Of a stretch of DNA of 38,286 bases, positions 1 to 7,760 are shown in pieces (the stretch's first letter is position 1; each line of letters begins with the position of its first letter). Below the pieces are notes generated by a model, which saw only the letters and a list, made by a program, of their open reading frames with translations, did not search any database and was not told the origin of the DNA. The position numbers and the translations under genes are program-made. This DNA is from an uncultured Akkermansia sp. (GTDB taxonomy: Bacteria > Verrucomicrobiota > Verrucomicrobiia > Verrucomicrobiales > Akkermansiaceae), in contig CANRET010000013.1 in NCBI GenBank assembly GCA_947629715.1, forward strand, positions 1 through 38,286, read 5' to 3'.

Positions 1-75
1 AAGGTTAGGAAACCGCCGTATGCCATAAAAGGCACGTACGGTGGTGTGAGAGGGGGCGAAAGCCCCCTACTCGAT
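1..75 (+). ncRNA. 3' end of a group II intron (domains V and VI), truncated by the window edge
   Basis: Positions 12-45 fold into the classic 34-nt domain V hairpin. Bases 12-20 pair with 37-45 (one G-U pair), a two-base CG bulge lies at 35-36, and 21-24 pair with 31-34 around an A-rich loop. The CCGTATG...CGTACGG core is the typical domain V signature. The position of the usual AGC catalytic triad reads CGC (14-16), as known for group IIC introns. Bases 51-57 and 62-68 form a GAAA-capped domain VI stem with a bulged A at 69 as candidate branch point. The 3' splice site is probably near 75 (GAT) or slightly later. The rest of the intron and any reverse transcriptase gene would lie left of the window. 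The fold is seen directly; the class assignment is inferred. Confidence 0.72.
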
Positions 76-102
76 TACCAAAAATCTTGACAGAATAGAG
101 TC

Positions 103-130
103 TTGAAAACGCTCTGCATTTTGGTAGAAT
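103..130 (+). promoter_or_regulatory. Sigma-70-like promoter, start codon at about +1
   Basis: TTGAAA (103-108), a 16-bp spacer and TAGAAT (125-130). The predicted transcription start is about 137, one base before the ATG at 138. The -10 box overlaps an upstream in-frame ATG at 129, which therefore cannot be the start if this promoter is used. Confidence 0.6.
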
Positions 131-137
131 GGGGCTC

Positions 138-1025
138 ATGAACGGATTTCGCATTACCATACTCACACTACTGTGCTTATCAGTTGGGTTGATGTTTTAT
201 GCGGTGCTGTTTGTGATTCCCGGCTGGCAGGGCGAATACAGCGCGTACCAATCGGCGCTTCGCATTGAAGAGTACCAAAAGAAGAACGATATTCATCGCC
301 AGCAAATGAAGGTTTACGAACCCGGAGTGGAGACCCCGGAAGTGGAGCAGGCCAGATTGGAGCAGGAAGAAGCCGCCCGGCGCAATGAGGCATCGTTGAA
401 TGAGGCGGAGGAGAGCAATGTGATAGCTGCCGCCCGGCGCAAAGAAGAGGCGGCTCGCGCGGCCGCAGAAAGTCGCCGGGATGAGGAACAGGCGCCAAGC
501 AACGCGGTGGTCGGCATCGTGACCGCCTACGATGAGGAATGGAATTGCGTTATGATCAAGCCGGCTGTGCCGGATGTTTTTGTGCCGGGCGCTGTGATGG
601 CGGTGTGGCGCGACAAGGTTGTGGTGTGCGAGGTTGTGGTGGATAGTATGGATGCGCCATCGGGTCAGGTGAGCGCCACAGTAAAGGAAGCCGACTTCGG
701 GCGGGTCAGTGTGCAGATTGATGAGCAAAAGTTCAAGCCTCGCGTGGGGGATGAGATCATCGTGTCTCCTTTTGCGGATTCGCGCGAGCTGCGAGGAGAG
801 ACGTCGGGGGGACAAAAGCCGTTATCCTCGCAGCAATTGGAGGAGACGAGCTCTTCAGGCGTGCCCCCGTTGCCGCCGCCTCCCCCCGCTTATGAGATCG
901 AGGAAGAGTCTTCGACGGATTCCGCTCCGGAGGCTCAGGGTGCTGAAGCGCCAACGCTTCTGCCCGAGTACGGCAGCAAAGAGCTTCCCTCGCTTGATGA
1001 TTCGACTAACACACTGGAGCAGTGA
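138..1025 (+). CDS. Membrane-anchored coiled-coil protein of unknown function
   Basis: The function is not recognised. The 295-residue product starts with one hydrophobic segment (about residues 4-28) and looks like an N-terminally anchored inner-membrane protein with most of its chain outside or at the membrane surface. A charged Glu/Arg/Ala-rich stretch (about 65-120) should form a coiled coil. A compact beta-rich region follows (about 122-210, with repeated Val-rich strands), then a Pro/Glu/Ser-rich low-complexity tail. The start at 138 is preferred over 129 because the -10 box covers the latter. Its stop codon overlaps the metF start (TGATG), so the two are probably co-transcribed. Unknown genes of this type are common in Verrucomicrobia; no enzymatic motif is visible. 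Confidence 0.75.
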   Translation: MNGFRITILTLLCLSVGLMFYAVLFVIPGWQGEYSAYQSALRIEEYQKKNDIHRQQMKVYEPGVETPEVEQARLEQEEAARRNEASLNEAEESNVIAAARRKEEAARAAAESRRDEEQAPSNAVVGIVTAYDEEWNCVMIKPAVPDVFVPGAVMAVWRDKVVVCEVVVDSMDAPSGQVSATVKEADFGRVSVQIDEQKFKPRVGDEIIVSPFADSRELRGETSGGQKPLSSQQLEETSSSGVPPLPPPPPAYEIEEESSTDSAPEAQGAEAPTLLPEYGSKELPSLDDSTNTLEQ

Positions 1026-1966
1026 TGCAAGACACCGCGAAATCTGCCCTATTCGGGAGAGCTCCGAGTTTCTCTTTCGAGTTTTTCCCGCCCAAGACGC
1101 CGGAGGGGGCGGAGTCTTTGTTGCAGACAATTGTGACGCTTCAGCAGTTTCGCCCAAGCTTTGTGAGCGTAACGTACGGTGCTGGAGGGGGATCTCGCGA
1201 GCTCACGCGCGCCGTGGTGCATGACATCCAGCAGCGCGGCATACCCACGGTGCCGCACCTCACTTGCGTAGGTCACACGGAAAAGGAGCTTGAGGAGATT
1301 CTGGAGGGGTTTGTGAAAGCGGGGGCGCGCGCAATTCTTGCCTTGCGTGGCGATCCTCCGCGTCATGGACAATACGATCCGAGTCGTGACGCTTTCCGTC
1401 ACGCGGCGGAGTTGGTGCGCTTCATTCGTAATTGGGAGAGTCGTCGTTCGTTGCCGTATCGCCTTACTGTAGGCGTGGCGGGTTTCACGGAGGGGCATCC
1501 TGACACCCCGAACCGCCTGCGCGAGATGGATTTTCTTAAGGCAAAAATTGATGAGGGTGCGGATTACATTTGCACTCAGCTTTTCTTTGACAATCACGCC
1601 TTTTTTGATTATCGGGATCGTTGCCGGTTGCTGGGCATCCAGGCGCCCATTATCGCGGGCATTATGCCAGTGACGAGTGCATCGGGAATGAATCGCATGG
1701 CTGAGCTTTCCGCCGGAACCAATTTCCCGGCGCGTCTGCTCAAGGCGATGCTGCGAGCGGGTGGCGACAGGGCGAGCATGGAGCGCATAGGCATCAACTA
1801 CGCGAGTCAGCAGTGCAGCGAATTGCTGGATGCGGATGTGGACGGCATTCACTTCTACACTCTCAACCGCTCCAAGGCCACACTGGAAATCTACCGCAAT
1901 CTGGGAATCAACAATTACTTTGACGTAAATCGTCTCAAATCTCTCAATTTCCTTTACAAGAACTGA
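1025..1966 (+). CDS. metF: Methylenetetrahydrofolate reductase
   Basis: This cytoplasmic flavoenzyme reduces 5,10-methylene-THF to 5-methyl-THF, the methyl donor for methionine synthesis. The 313-residue product is the normal length for bacterial MetF. The N-terminal FSFEFFPPKT motif carries the catalytic Glu of the family. VSVTYGAGG, HLTCVGHT, ILALRGDPP (flavin-binding Asp) and the QLFFDNHAFFDY segment all follow in family order, and the C-terminus holds the usual HFYTLNR motif. The start is the ATG at 1025, overlapping the upstream stop; a GTG three bases earlier is possible. The gene for a TPR-like protein follows after 8 bases, so it is the second gene of an apparent four-gene operon. Confidence 0.96.
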   Translation: MQDTAKSALFGRAPSFSFEFFPPKTPEGAESLLQTIVTLQQFRPSFVSVTYGAGGGSRELTRAVVHDIQQRGIPTVPHLTCVGHTEKELEEILEGFVKAGARAILALRGDPPRHGQYDPSRDAFRHAAELVRFIRNWESRRSLPYRLTVGVAGFTEGHPDTPNRLREMDFLKAKIDEGADYICTQLFFDNHAFFDYRDRCRLLGIQAPIIAGIMPVTSASGMNRMAELSAGTNFPARLLKAMLRAGGDRASMERIGINYASQQCSELLDADVDGIHFYTLNRSKATLEIYRNLGINNYFDVNRLKSLNFLYKN

Positions 1967-1974
1967 CTGATATT

Positions 1975-2772
1975 ATGGCTAACAAACACGAAAAGCTGAA
2001 GGATATGCCGGAACTCACCCCCGAGGAGATGAAGGCCATCGGTGAGATTGAACTGGGTCCCTCTCGCCATGAGCAATTCCTGAATGCGCATTACAAGAAA
2101 CTGATTGTCGCCACTCTGGTCATCATGCTGCTGGCGGCGGCGGCCATCATTTACGGAACCTACCGTGCGCGTCAGGAGGCCGAGGCATCGGGTCTGCTGC
2201 TGCAGGCTCTCGGAGTGACCGATCAATCGACTGAGGCGCAAGGGAACTTCGATCAGGCTGCCCTCGAACGCATCATCCGTGACTACCCGGGTACTCAGTC
2301 TGTGGGTGCAGCGCAGATGTTGCGCGGTATGCAACTCGTGGTCGGAGGCGAGGAGAAGCAGGGGATTGAGGAGCTGCAGCGAGTTGCGCTCAGTGCGGAT
2401 GATTCATTTGTGCGGTTGCGTGCCCAGGCGTACCTGGCCGGACATTATATGCGTGCCGGCAACAGCGATAGGGCGACAGAGCTGTGGCAGGCGGTGAGCC
2501 GCGCCGGGAATTCCCCATATCATGCGCTGGCTTTGCTGTCACTGGGAGATATGGCTCAGAAAAGCGGAGATGAACAAGGCGCACGCTCTTACTACACCCA
2601 GATTGCTGAACAATGCCCGGCGTCTCCGTTGTTGGTTGCGGCACAACAACGTCTGCTCATTCTCGGCGTGGACGCTCCCAAGCCTGTTGCTCCGCCCGAA
2701 AATGAGCAAAAAACGGGGAAGGACGCCAAGGGGGAACTGCTCTTTCCCGGTCTGGGCTCTCCCCTCCAATAG
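1975..2772 (+). CDS. Membrane-anchored TPR-like protein (YfgM type)
   Basis: The 265-residue product has a short charged N-terminus, a single membrane segment (about residues 43-63) and a long helical C-terminal domain built from tandem helix pairs with TPR-like spacing (for example ALGVTDQ...FDQAALERIIRDYPGTQSVGAAQMLRG and the later ARSYYTQIAEQCPASPL). This layout matches the YfgM/tol-pal-type family, in which the TPR domain faces the periplasm and binds chaperones or envelope proteins. It could equally be an unrelated TPR anchor, as no family-specific residue can be pointed to. It sits 8 bases after metF and is followed directly by an unknown gene, so it is probably translated from the same mRNA. 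Confidence 0.8.
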   Translation: MANKHEKLKDMPELTPEEMKAIGEIELGPSRHEQFLNAHYKKLIVATLVIMLLAAAAIIYGTYRARQEAEASGLLLQALGVTDQSTEAQGNFDQAALERIIRDYPGTQSVGAAQMLRGMQLVVGGEEKQGIEELQRVALSADDSFVRLRAQAYLAGHYMRAGNSDRATELWQAVSRAGNSPYHALALLSLGDMAQKSGDEQGARSYYTQIAEQCPASPLLVAAQQRLLILGVDAPKPVAPPENEQKTGKDAKGELLFPGLGSPLQ

Positions 2773-2790
2773 TTGCCCCGTGCGCGCATC

Positions 2791-3615
2791 ATGGCATTGG
2801 AGCGCGACAGAGATTCCGAACTTACGGGGGTGAGCCGGTTGCTGGCTCGTCTTCGTGATTACCGTCAGCGGCAATTGCTCACGCCTGATGAATGGTGTTT
2901 GGGCATGGTGGCTTTTGCGATTTCAGAGGTAGAACGTCTCGATTTTCCCGGGGAGGAGTTCTTGCCTCTCTACGCGCAATTTGAACATGCCGTTTCGTCG
3001 CAGATGCGGTCGCAAGCCTTGGCTCGCCTGTGCTCGTTCGTGGCGCAGCGGCGAGGAAAGGCCTGGCGTGCCCTGTCACTCTTTGCCGTAGCGGAGCGTG
3101 ATGATTTTTCTCTCGCATGCCGTGCAGCCGCACAGACGGCTTTGCTCGCCCCCCGGCAGGGGGAAGGTCTGTTCGTCGGTGTGCACAGTTTGGTGCAGTT
3201 TGTGCTTTCCGGACAGGGGGAGGCTGCGGCTGTGATCACGGGGTTGCTTGCTCCGGCAGATTTGCGCTTGCTTCCGGAACTTACAGCGTTGCATAATTTG
3301 CCGACGGAGCAGTTGGCTGCCATTCTGCCCGCTTTGCGGGGTCAACTCAACAGTCTCAGCTCGGCATGGCTGCTTCCTCTTGCGCAGAGACCGCAGCTCA
3401 CGGAGCCGTTGATTCTCGCGTTGCAGCATTTGGTTGCTTCCACGGAGTTGGTTGCAGATATCATCTACCCTATCCCCTCATGGGAATTCAAAGAGTCCTC
3501 TCCTCGCCCGCTTCACGCGTGGTCTCTTTCCGAGTTTTTCCCCCGAATGCTCCCGCAGCTCTCACCGTTCCTCTCCGAGCAGCAGCTTCGGCGTCTCCGT
3601 TCGTCTTTCTCATAA
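2791..3615 (+). CDS. Helical protein of unknown function
   Basis: Not recognised. The 274-residue product is rich in Leu, Ala and Gln with regularly spaced amphipathic helices (for example LCSFVAQRRGKAWRALSLFAV, then several Leu-rich helices), suggesting a HEAT-like or all-alpha fold. There is no signal peptide, membrane segment or catalytic motif. An alternative TTG start at 2773 follows immediately on the previous stop codon; ATG 2791 is preferred for its codon. It is the last gene of the metF block and is followed by a tRNA promoter within 10 bases. Confidence 0.65.
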   Translation: MALERDRDSELTGVSRLLARLRDYRQRQLLTPDEWCLGMVAFAISEVERLDFPGEEFLPLYAQFEHAVSSQMRSQALARLCSFVAQRRGKAWRALSLFAVAERDDFSLACRAAAQTALLAPRQGEGLFVGVHSLVQFVLSGQGEAAAVITGLLAPADLRLLPELTALHNLPTEQLAAILPALRGQLNSLSSAWLLPLAQRPQLTEPLILALQHLVASTELVADIIYPIPSWEFKESSPRPLHAWSLSEFFPRMLPQLSPFLSEQQLRRLRSSFS

Positions 3616-3621
3616 ATTTTC

Positions 3622-3650
3622 TTGCCATTCTCGTCCTTTCGGTGTACAAA
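3622..3650 (+). promoter_or_regulatory. Promoter of the tRNA-Arg gene
   Basis: TTGCCA (3622-3627), an exact 17-bp spacer and TACAAA (3645-3650). The predicted start at about 3657 lies 8 bases before the mature tRNA 5' end. Confidence 0.6.
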
Positions 3651-3664
3651 CACCCCGTTCGGTC

Positions 3665-3736
3665 GGCCTCGTAGTTCAATGGATAGAACGGCCCTCTCCT
3701 AAAGGGCAAATACAGGTTCGATTCCTGTCGGGGCTA
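3665..3736 (+). tRNA. tRNA-Arg, anticodon CCU
   Basis: A full cloverleaf can be folded. The acceptor stem GGCCTCG pairs with CGGGGCT (two G-U pairs), the D stem is GTTC/GAAC, the anticodon stem GCCCT/AGGGC encloses the loop CTCCTAA (anticodon CCT), and the T stem ACAGG/CCTGT encloses TTCGATT. The discriminator is A, and CCA is not encoded. It decodes AGG, a codon that is used noticeably in the AT-rich ATPase gene at 21.1 kb. No U-rich terminator is seen after it; the next gene is convergent. Confidence 0.95.
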
Positions 3737-3773
3737 TTTGGTGAAACACCTGCGGTGTGCGATGAACGGCAGG

Positions 3774-4004
3774 TCACCAGCCCGTGATTTTGCGACCTTG
3801 GGCATCATCGTAGGAGCCGATGACGATGCGTACGATGTCGATGATTTGCCAGATGAGGAAGCCGCCGGCTGTGATGAGCTGGAGAATTCCGGAGATGATT
3901 TTACCGGTGTAGAAGCGGTGAAGGCCACCCAAGCCGATGATGAAGATCAGGCAGGCGAGGATGAGCGTGACGGTGCGTGAGCGAGGAGAAGCAGAAGTAA
4001 TCAT
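3774..4004 (-). CDS. TM2-domain membrane protein
   Basis: The 76-residue protein consists almost entirely of a TM2 domain: two hydrophobic helices (about residues 12-27 and 36-62) joined by the family signature GLGGLHRFYTGK, then GILQL...GGFLIWQIIDI. TM2 proteins are small inner-membrane proteins of mostly unknown role. The start codon lies exactly at the predicted +1 of a TAGCAT -10 box (4011-4016 on the reverse strand), supporting this short reading frame. It is divergent from the LOG-family gene, and its 3' end faces the tRNA gene. Confidence 0.88.
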   Translation of the reverse strand: MITSASPRSRTVTLILACLIFIIGLGGLHRFYTGKIISGILQLITAGGFLIWQIIDIVRIVIGSYDDAQGRKITGW

Positions 4005-4010
4005 GACCCT

Positions 4011-4016
4011 ATGCTA
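4011..4016 (-). promoter_or_regulatory. -10 box of the TM2 gene
   Basis: TAGCAT on the reverse strand, six bases before the ATG, which puts the predicted +1 on the A of the start codon. No convincing -35 box is seen. Confidence 0.4.
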
Positions 4017-4085
4017 GCACGGAGAGACGGGCAAGCCGAGAAGATAGAAAATATATTAGACTGCTACGTGAACCCCAATTTTGGT

Positions 4086-4114
4086 GTGACAAGTCAGGAG
4101 AAATCCTGTATAGT
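4086..4114 (+). promoter_or_regulatory. Promoter of the LOG-family operon with internal inverted repeat
   Basis: GTGACA (4086-4091), a 17-bp spacer and TATAGT (4109-4114). The predicted start is 4121, one base before the ATG. The spacer contains CAGGA-GAAA-TCCTG (4095-4108), an inverted repeat well placed for a repressor. Confidence 0.55.
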
Positions 4115-4121
4115 TCAGGAT

Positions 4122-5210
4122 ATGACCCAGCCGGATTTTTTACCTGTGCGTGATTTGGACAGCCGGGCAATTCGCCATTTGCCGAAGCGGGGAGGAGTGT
4201 TCAGCGGCGATGTGGATGTGGACGCGCAATTTAATGAAGTGGCGGAGAGAATATGCGGGAAGCATGATGTAGCCGTAGTGAAGCGTTTGTTGGGTGCGGC
4301 GCTGGATGCTGCCGCAGGAAACATTGATGAGCACGATTTGGAGATGATGAGTCGCACGCTCGACGAGATGTTGGCGGCGGACAAAATGTTTTTGCCGTAT
4401 CGCAACGTACGCAAGATCACCTGTTTCGGTTCCGCCCGCATCAAGGAGGACGATCCTGCTTATCGGCAGGCAAAGCACTTCGGCCAGATCGCGGCCAGGC
4501 AGGGCTATATGATTATCACCGGCGGCGGTCCGGGCATCATGCAAGCCTGCAACGAGGGCGCCACTGAACACTTCTCCTTCGGACTGAACATCACGCTCCC
4601 CTATGAACAGCACGCCAATCACGTGGTGGAGGGAAGCGAGAAGATGATGAACTTTTACTACTTTTACACCCGAAAGCTCAATTTCCTGAAACAGACGGAC
4701 GCCTTGGTCGCTTTTCCCGGTGGCTTCGGCACCATGGATGAAATCTACGAGTGCATCACGCTGATGCAGACGGGCAAGTCCACCCTCTTCCCCATCGTGC
4801 TGCTTGATCCGCCGGGGGAGACTTTCTGGGGGCGCTGGGTGCATTTTATCCGCAAAGAGCTCCTGGAGGCCGGTCTCATTTCGCCGGAGGACATGAGCCT
4901 GCTCTACGTAAGCAAGAGTCCGGAAGATGCATTGTCTGCCATTGAACGCTTCTACAGCTGCTTCCATTCGTACTATTTCAGCGGAAAACTCATGAGCATC
5001 CGCACCATGCGGGAACTGAGCGACAAGACGCTTGAGTGGATACGTGAAACTTTTACCGACATTATTCCCGACAATGATCTCGTGCAGCTGGCAAGCGATG
5101 AGAATGACCCGGAGCCCATGCTCGTGAACCTGCCGCGCCTGCGGTTCACCCTTCGGCGCGGGCGCTACGCCCGTTTGCGTGAACTCATTGATGCAATTAA
5201 TGACGATTAA
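4122..5210 (+). CDS. LOG-family protein (nucleotide phosphoribohydrolase-like), long form
   Basis: The 362-residue cytoplasmic protein contains the Rossmann-type LOG domain. GGGPGIMQACNEGA binds phosphate, and the hallmark PGGFGTMDEIYE supplies the catalytic Arg/Glu region of the family that cleaves ribose phosphate from nucleoside 5'-monophosphates (cytokinin-activating LOG enzymes in plants; AMP or purine-nucleotide nucleosidases in bacteria). Compared with short LOG proteins (about 190 residues) it carries an N-terminal extension of about 90 residues and a C-terminal one of about 80. Long forms like this are known in bacteria and were once misnamed lysine decarboxylases. ATG 4122 is chosen because the promoter ends just before it; the frame is open back to 4011. 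It leads a three-gene operon. The substrate is not determined. Confidence 0.88.
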   Translation: MTQPDFLPVRDLDSRAIRHLPKRGGVFSGDVDVDAQFNEVAERICGKHDVAVVKRLLGAALDAAAGNIDEHDLEMMSRTLDEMLAADKMFLPYRNVRKITCFGSARIKEDDPAYRQAKHFGQIAARQGYMIITGGGPGIMQACNEGATEHFSFGLNITLPYEQHANHVVEGSEKMMNFYYFYTRKLNFLKQTDALVAFPGGFGTMDEIYECITLMQTGKSTLFPIVLLDPPGETFWGRWVHFIRKELLEAGLISPEDMSLLYVSKSPEDALSAIERFYSCFHSYYFSGKLMSIRTMRELSDKTLEWIRETFTDIIPDNDLVQLASDENDPEPMLVNLPRLRFTLRRGRYARLRELIDAINDD

Positions 5211-5231
5211 CTTCTTTTCCCCGCGAATTCT

Positions 5232-6389
5232 GTGAAAAAAGTCTTTGTTTCAGGCGCGTTCAGCTTGGTTCATGCGGGTCACCTGCAGTTCCTGCGTGAG
5301 GCTCGGGCTTTGGGTGACTATCTCATTGTGAGTTACCCGTCCGAGGAATTGCTCTGGACGCTTTACGGACGCAAATCCGTGCTGCGTGATGCAGATAAGG
5401 CCGCTCTGCTTGCCGCACTGGACATGGTGGACGAAGTTGTACTCTCCACCGATGAGGATGCGGACGTGTCTTTCCGCAGCGTGTTCGAAAAAATACGCCC
5501 GGACGTGTTGGCGGTGACTACGGATGACCGTTACATGGAGGCCAAGAGCGCTCTGTGTGCGAAGACGGGCGCGAAATTTGTGATACTCCCGAAAACGGCG
5601 CCTTATGGGACACAGACAACCAGTAGCACCGATGTACTCAACCGTGCCAAGGCTCCGGCTCACGTGCCGCTGCGGGTGGACTTTGCCGGCGGATGGCTGG
5701 ATGTTCCGGACAAGGCGAGGGAAGGAGAGTACATCGTGAATTGTGCCATCTCTCCCACTGTTTCCCTGCGTGATTGGGAGTACCGTCAGGGCGGCGGGCT
5801 CGGGGGCAGCGGCGGTTGGAGCGTGTTGAACGGTTGGGATCCGGTCCATTCGGAGCTGGGCTTGGGCGTCGGTTGGCAGGATCCTGCCGTCATTGCTGAA
5901 ACCGGGGCTTGCGTCTGGAAATCCGGCCGACGTCCCGTGCTGGACTTTAAGAACACAGGCAGTTTCCTTTCCGGTCGTATGGCGGTCTTTGATACTCGCA
6001 TTCGTCACGATACGCCGGGTCTCGCTTCGCTCCCGCGGGATATGGAGGCCATCGCCTGCGCCAGTCGCGTGGCGCGTCTCGGCGTTCAGCAGCAGGATGT
6101 GACGACACTCGTCGAGGCGGTGCAGATGAGTTATCGCGCACAGCTTGGGGAGGGCATGCAGCCGCTGGGCGCAATCGGACATTCCATGGCTCACAAATAC
6201 TGCGGCGGGGGACATGGCGGGTATGTATTGTATTTATACGGATCCCGGGAAGATCGAGCAGCAGCCCTCGATGCGTGTGAGGACCTGTACCCGGTGGAGC
6301 CGTATTGTCGAACCTTCGGAAGAGATGAACCGGTTCCCTGGGAGCCGACCTATTTGCAACGCATGCGTCGTGGGCGACAGCGTGCCTGA
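5232..6389 (+). CDS. Cytidylyltransferase-like domain fused to a compact GHMP-kinase-like domain
   Basis: The 385-residue product has two modules. Residues 1-140 are a nucleotidyltransferase fold: SGAFSLVHAGHLQFL supplies the HxGH catalytic motif, and TQTTSSTDVL is the ISSTxL-type motif. From about residue 147 a GHMP-kinase-like module begins with VPLRVDFAGGWLDVP (motif 1). A Gly-rich GGGLGGSGGW (ATP loop) and GWQDP (a QD acidic motif seen in heptose kinases of this superfamily) follow, and it ends with HKYCGGGHGGYVLYL (motif 3). The module is only about 235 residues, shorter than usual GHMP kinases. Together the modules suggest phosphorylation and nucleotide activation of one sugar or polyol, like HldE or FKP in logic but with different domains. 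The start is a GTG with no clear ribosome site, 21 bases after the LOG gene. Sugar identity is unknown. Confidence 0.82.
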   Translation: MKKVFVSGAFSLVHAGHLQFLREARALGDYLIVSYPSEELLWTLYGRKSVLRDADKAALLAALDMVDEVVLSTDEDADVSFRSVFEKIRPDVLAVTTDDRYMEAKSALCAKTGAKFVILPKTAPYGTQTTSSTDVLNRAKAPAHVPLRVDFAGGWLDVPDKAREGEYIVNCAISPTVSLRDWEYRQGGGLGGSGGWSVLNGWDPVHSELGLGVGWQDPAVIAETGACVWKSGRRPVLDFKNTGSFLSGRMAVFDTRIRHDTPGLASLPRDMEAIACASRVARLGVQQQDVTTLVEAVQMSYRAQLGEGMQPLGAIGHSMAHKYCGGGHGGYVLYLYGSREDRAAALDACEDLYPVEPYCRTFGRDEPVPWEPTYLQRMRRGRQRA

Positions 6390-6409
6390 ACTCGCATTGA
6401 TCATCCGAC

Positions 6410-6844
6410 ATGCCTGAAAAATCTGAAAAGCCCCGCGTGATGGTGTCCGGCTGTTTTGATGTGTTGCACAGCGGTCATATCGCCTTTCTGGAGGAGGCGG
6501 CAAGTTACGGAGATGTGTACATATCGCTCGGTTCGGATCGCACGGTGATGGAACTCAAACACCGTCCCGCGCTCTACAACGAGCAGGAGCGCAAGTACAT
6601 GCTGGAAGCCTTGCGATGCGTGAAAAAGGTTTATATCGGTCCGGGCTCCGGCAAACTGGACTTCGCACCGCTGTTGGATGTCGTGCAACCGGATGTTTTC
6701 TTTGTGAACGACGACGGCTCGGACGAGGGAAAGCGCGCCTTCATCGAATCGCGCGGTATTCGTTACGTTGTCAGCTCACGTATTCCTCACGCCGGCTTGC
6801 CGACCAGATCCACCACGGACATCCGCCGCCAACTCGGCAAGTGA
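6410..6844 (+). CDS. Cytidylyltransferase-family nucleotidyltransferase
   Basis: The 144-residue single-domain enzyme is of the CTP:phospho-alcohol or heptose-phosphate adenylyltransferase fold. VSGCFDVLHSGHIAFLEEA holds the HxGH nucleotide-binding motif, and LPTRSTTDIRRQL is the C-terminal RSST-like motif. The length matches GlpD/TagD/RfaE2-type proteins (130-160 residues). It follows the nucleotidyltransferase-kinase fusion by 20 bases and is probably co-transcribed. The pair may act on related phospho-sugars, or this may be a duplicate of the first module of the upstream gene. The substrate cannot be told from sequence. Confidence 0.86.
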   Translation: MPEKSEKPRVMVSGCFDVLHSGHIAFLEEAASYGDVYISLGSDRTVMELKHRPALYNEQERKYMLEALRCVKKVYIGPGSGKLDFAPLLDVVQPDVFFVNDDGSDEGKRAFIESRGIRYVVSSRIPHAGLPTRSTTDIRRQLGK

Positions 6845-6866
6845 GGTCGTTCGGGGGGGCGCCCCT

Positions 6867-7751
6867 TCAATCCCCTTCCGGATTGTATGCGTCGAGCAGT
6901 CTGCCAATTGAATCCTTCCAGTGGGGGATAGTGATGCCGAAGGTCTTGCGAATTTTTTGTGTATCCAGCACGGAGTACGATGGACGGAGCGCTTTGGCCG
7001 GGTATTCGGCAGTGGAACAGGGCCGTACGTTGCAGCTCTTCTCGTATCCGGCGTATTTGACGATGTATGCGGCAAAGTCATACCAGGAAGCGGTCCCTTC
7101 GTTCGCGTAGTGATAAACGCCCAACTGTTCATCCGTAGGACCATTGTGGCGAAGGATGTGCAGAATTGTTTTTGCCAGGTCTTCCGCGCAGGTCGGACTG
7201 CCAATCTGGTCGTTCACCACACGCAGTTCCTCACGGGATTGCATGAGTCGCACTATCGTCTTGACGAAGTTGTGCCCGTAAACGGAGCAGAGCCATGACG
7301 TGCGCAGAATGAGATGCCGACAGTCGGCGGCGCGTATGGCTTCTTCTCCTGCCAGCTTGGTGCGTCCGTACACGCACATGGGATTTGGAGCAGCTGATTC
7401 GGTGAGAGGGCGGTTGTCGCCTGCTGCTCCGAATATGTAATCTGTGGAGATGTGAACAAGTAACGCGTTCGCTTCAGCAGCGGCAGCCGCAAGATGGGCC
7501 GCCCCCAAGTGATTCACAGCATCGGCGCGTTCCGGCTCGTCTTCGGCTTTGTCCACCTGGGTGTACGCCGCACAGTTGATGATAACCTGCGGCCGCATGC
7601 GTCGCACAGCTTCACGTACGGCCGTGGCATCGGCAATGTCCAACTCGTCAGAGCCGGTGAAGATGAATTCTTCCTCCCTGCATGCGGCGCTTTGAAGACT
7701 GGCCAGTTGCTGTCCGAGTTGGCCGTGCGATCCTGTAACCAACACTTTCAT
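6867..7751 (-). CDS. rfbD: dTDP-4-dehydrorhamnose reductase
   Basis: This enzyme reduces dTDP-4-keto-L-rhamnose to dTDP-L-rhamnose, the final step of the pathway. The 294-residue SDR enzyme has the N-terminal NAD(P)-binding loop VTGSHGQLGQQL, the NCAAYTQVDKAE motif typical of RfbD, ISTDYIF and the catalytic Tyr-Lys pair in YGRTKLAGE. LRTSWLCSVYGHNFVKT and QIGSPTCAEDLA are also family signatures. It is the last gene of rfbA-rfbC-rfbD, 9 bases after rfbC, and it converges with the forward nucleotidyltransferase operon (22-bp gap, no clear terminator). Confidence 0.95.
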   Translation of the reverse strand: MKVLVTGSHGQLGQQLASLQSAACREEEFIFTGSDELDIADATAVREAVRRMRPQVIINCAAYTQVDKAEDEPERADAVNHLGAAHLAAAAAEANALLVHISTDYIFGAAGDNRPLTESAAPNPMCVYGRTKLAGEEAIRAADCRHLILRTSWLCSVYGHNFVKTIVRLMQSREELRVVNDQIGSPTCAEDLAKTILHILRHNGPTDEQLGVYHYANEGTASWYDFAAYIVKYAGYEKSCNVRPCSTAEYPAKALRPSYSVLDTQKIRKTFGITIPHWKDSIGRLLDAYNPEGD

Positions 7752-7760
7752 GGCGGCGTA

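Noticed and set aside
5232..6389. Bifunctional FKP (fucokinase/GDP-fucose pyrophosphorylase)
   Set aside because: FKP is about 950 residues with a different pyrophosphorylase domain; this gene is 385 residues with an HxGH-type nucleotidyltransferase.
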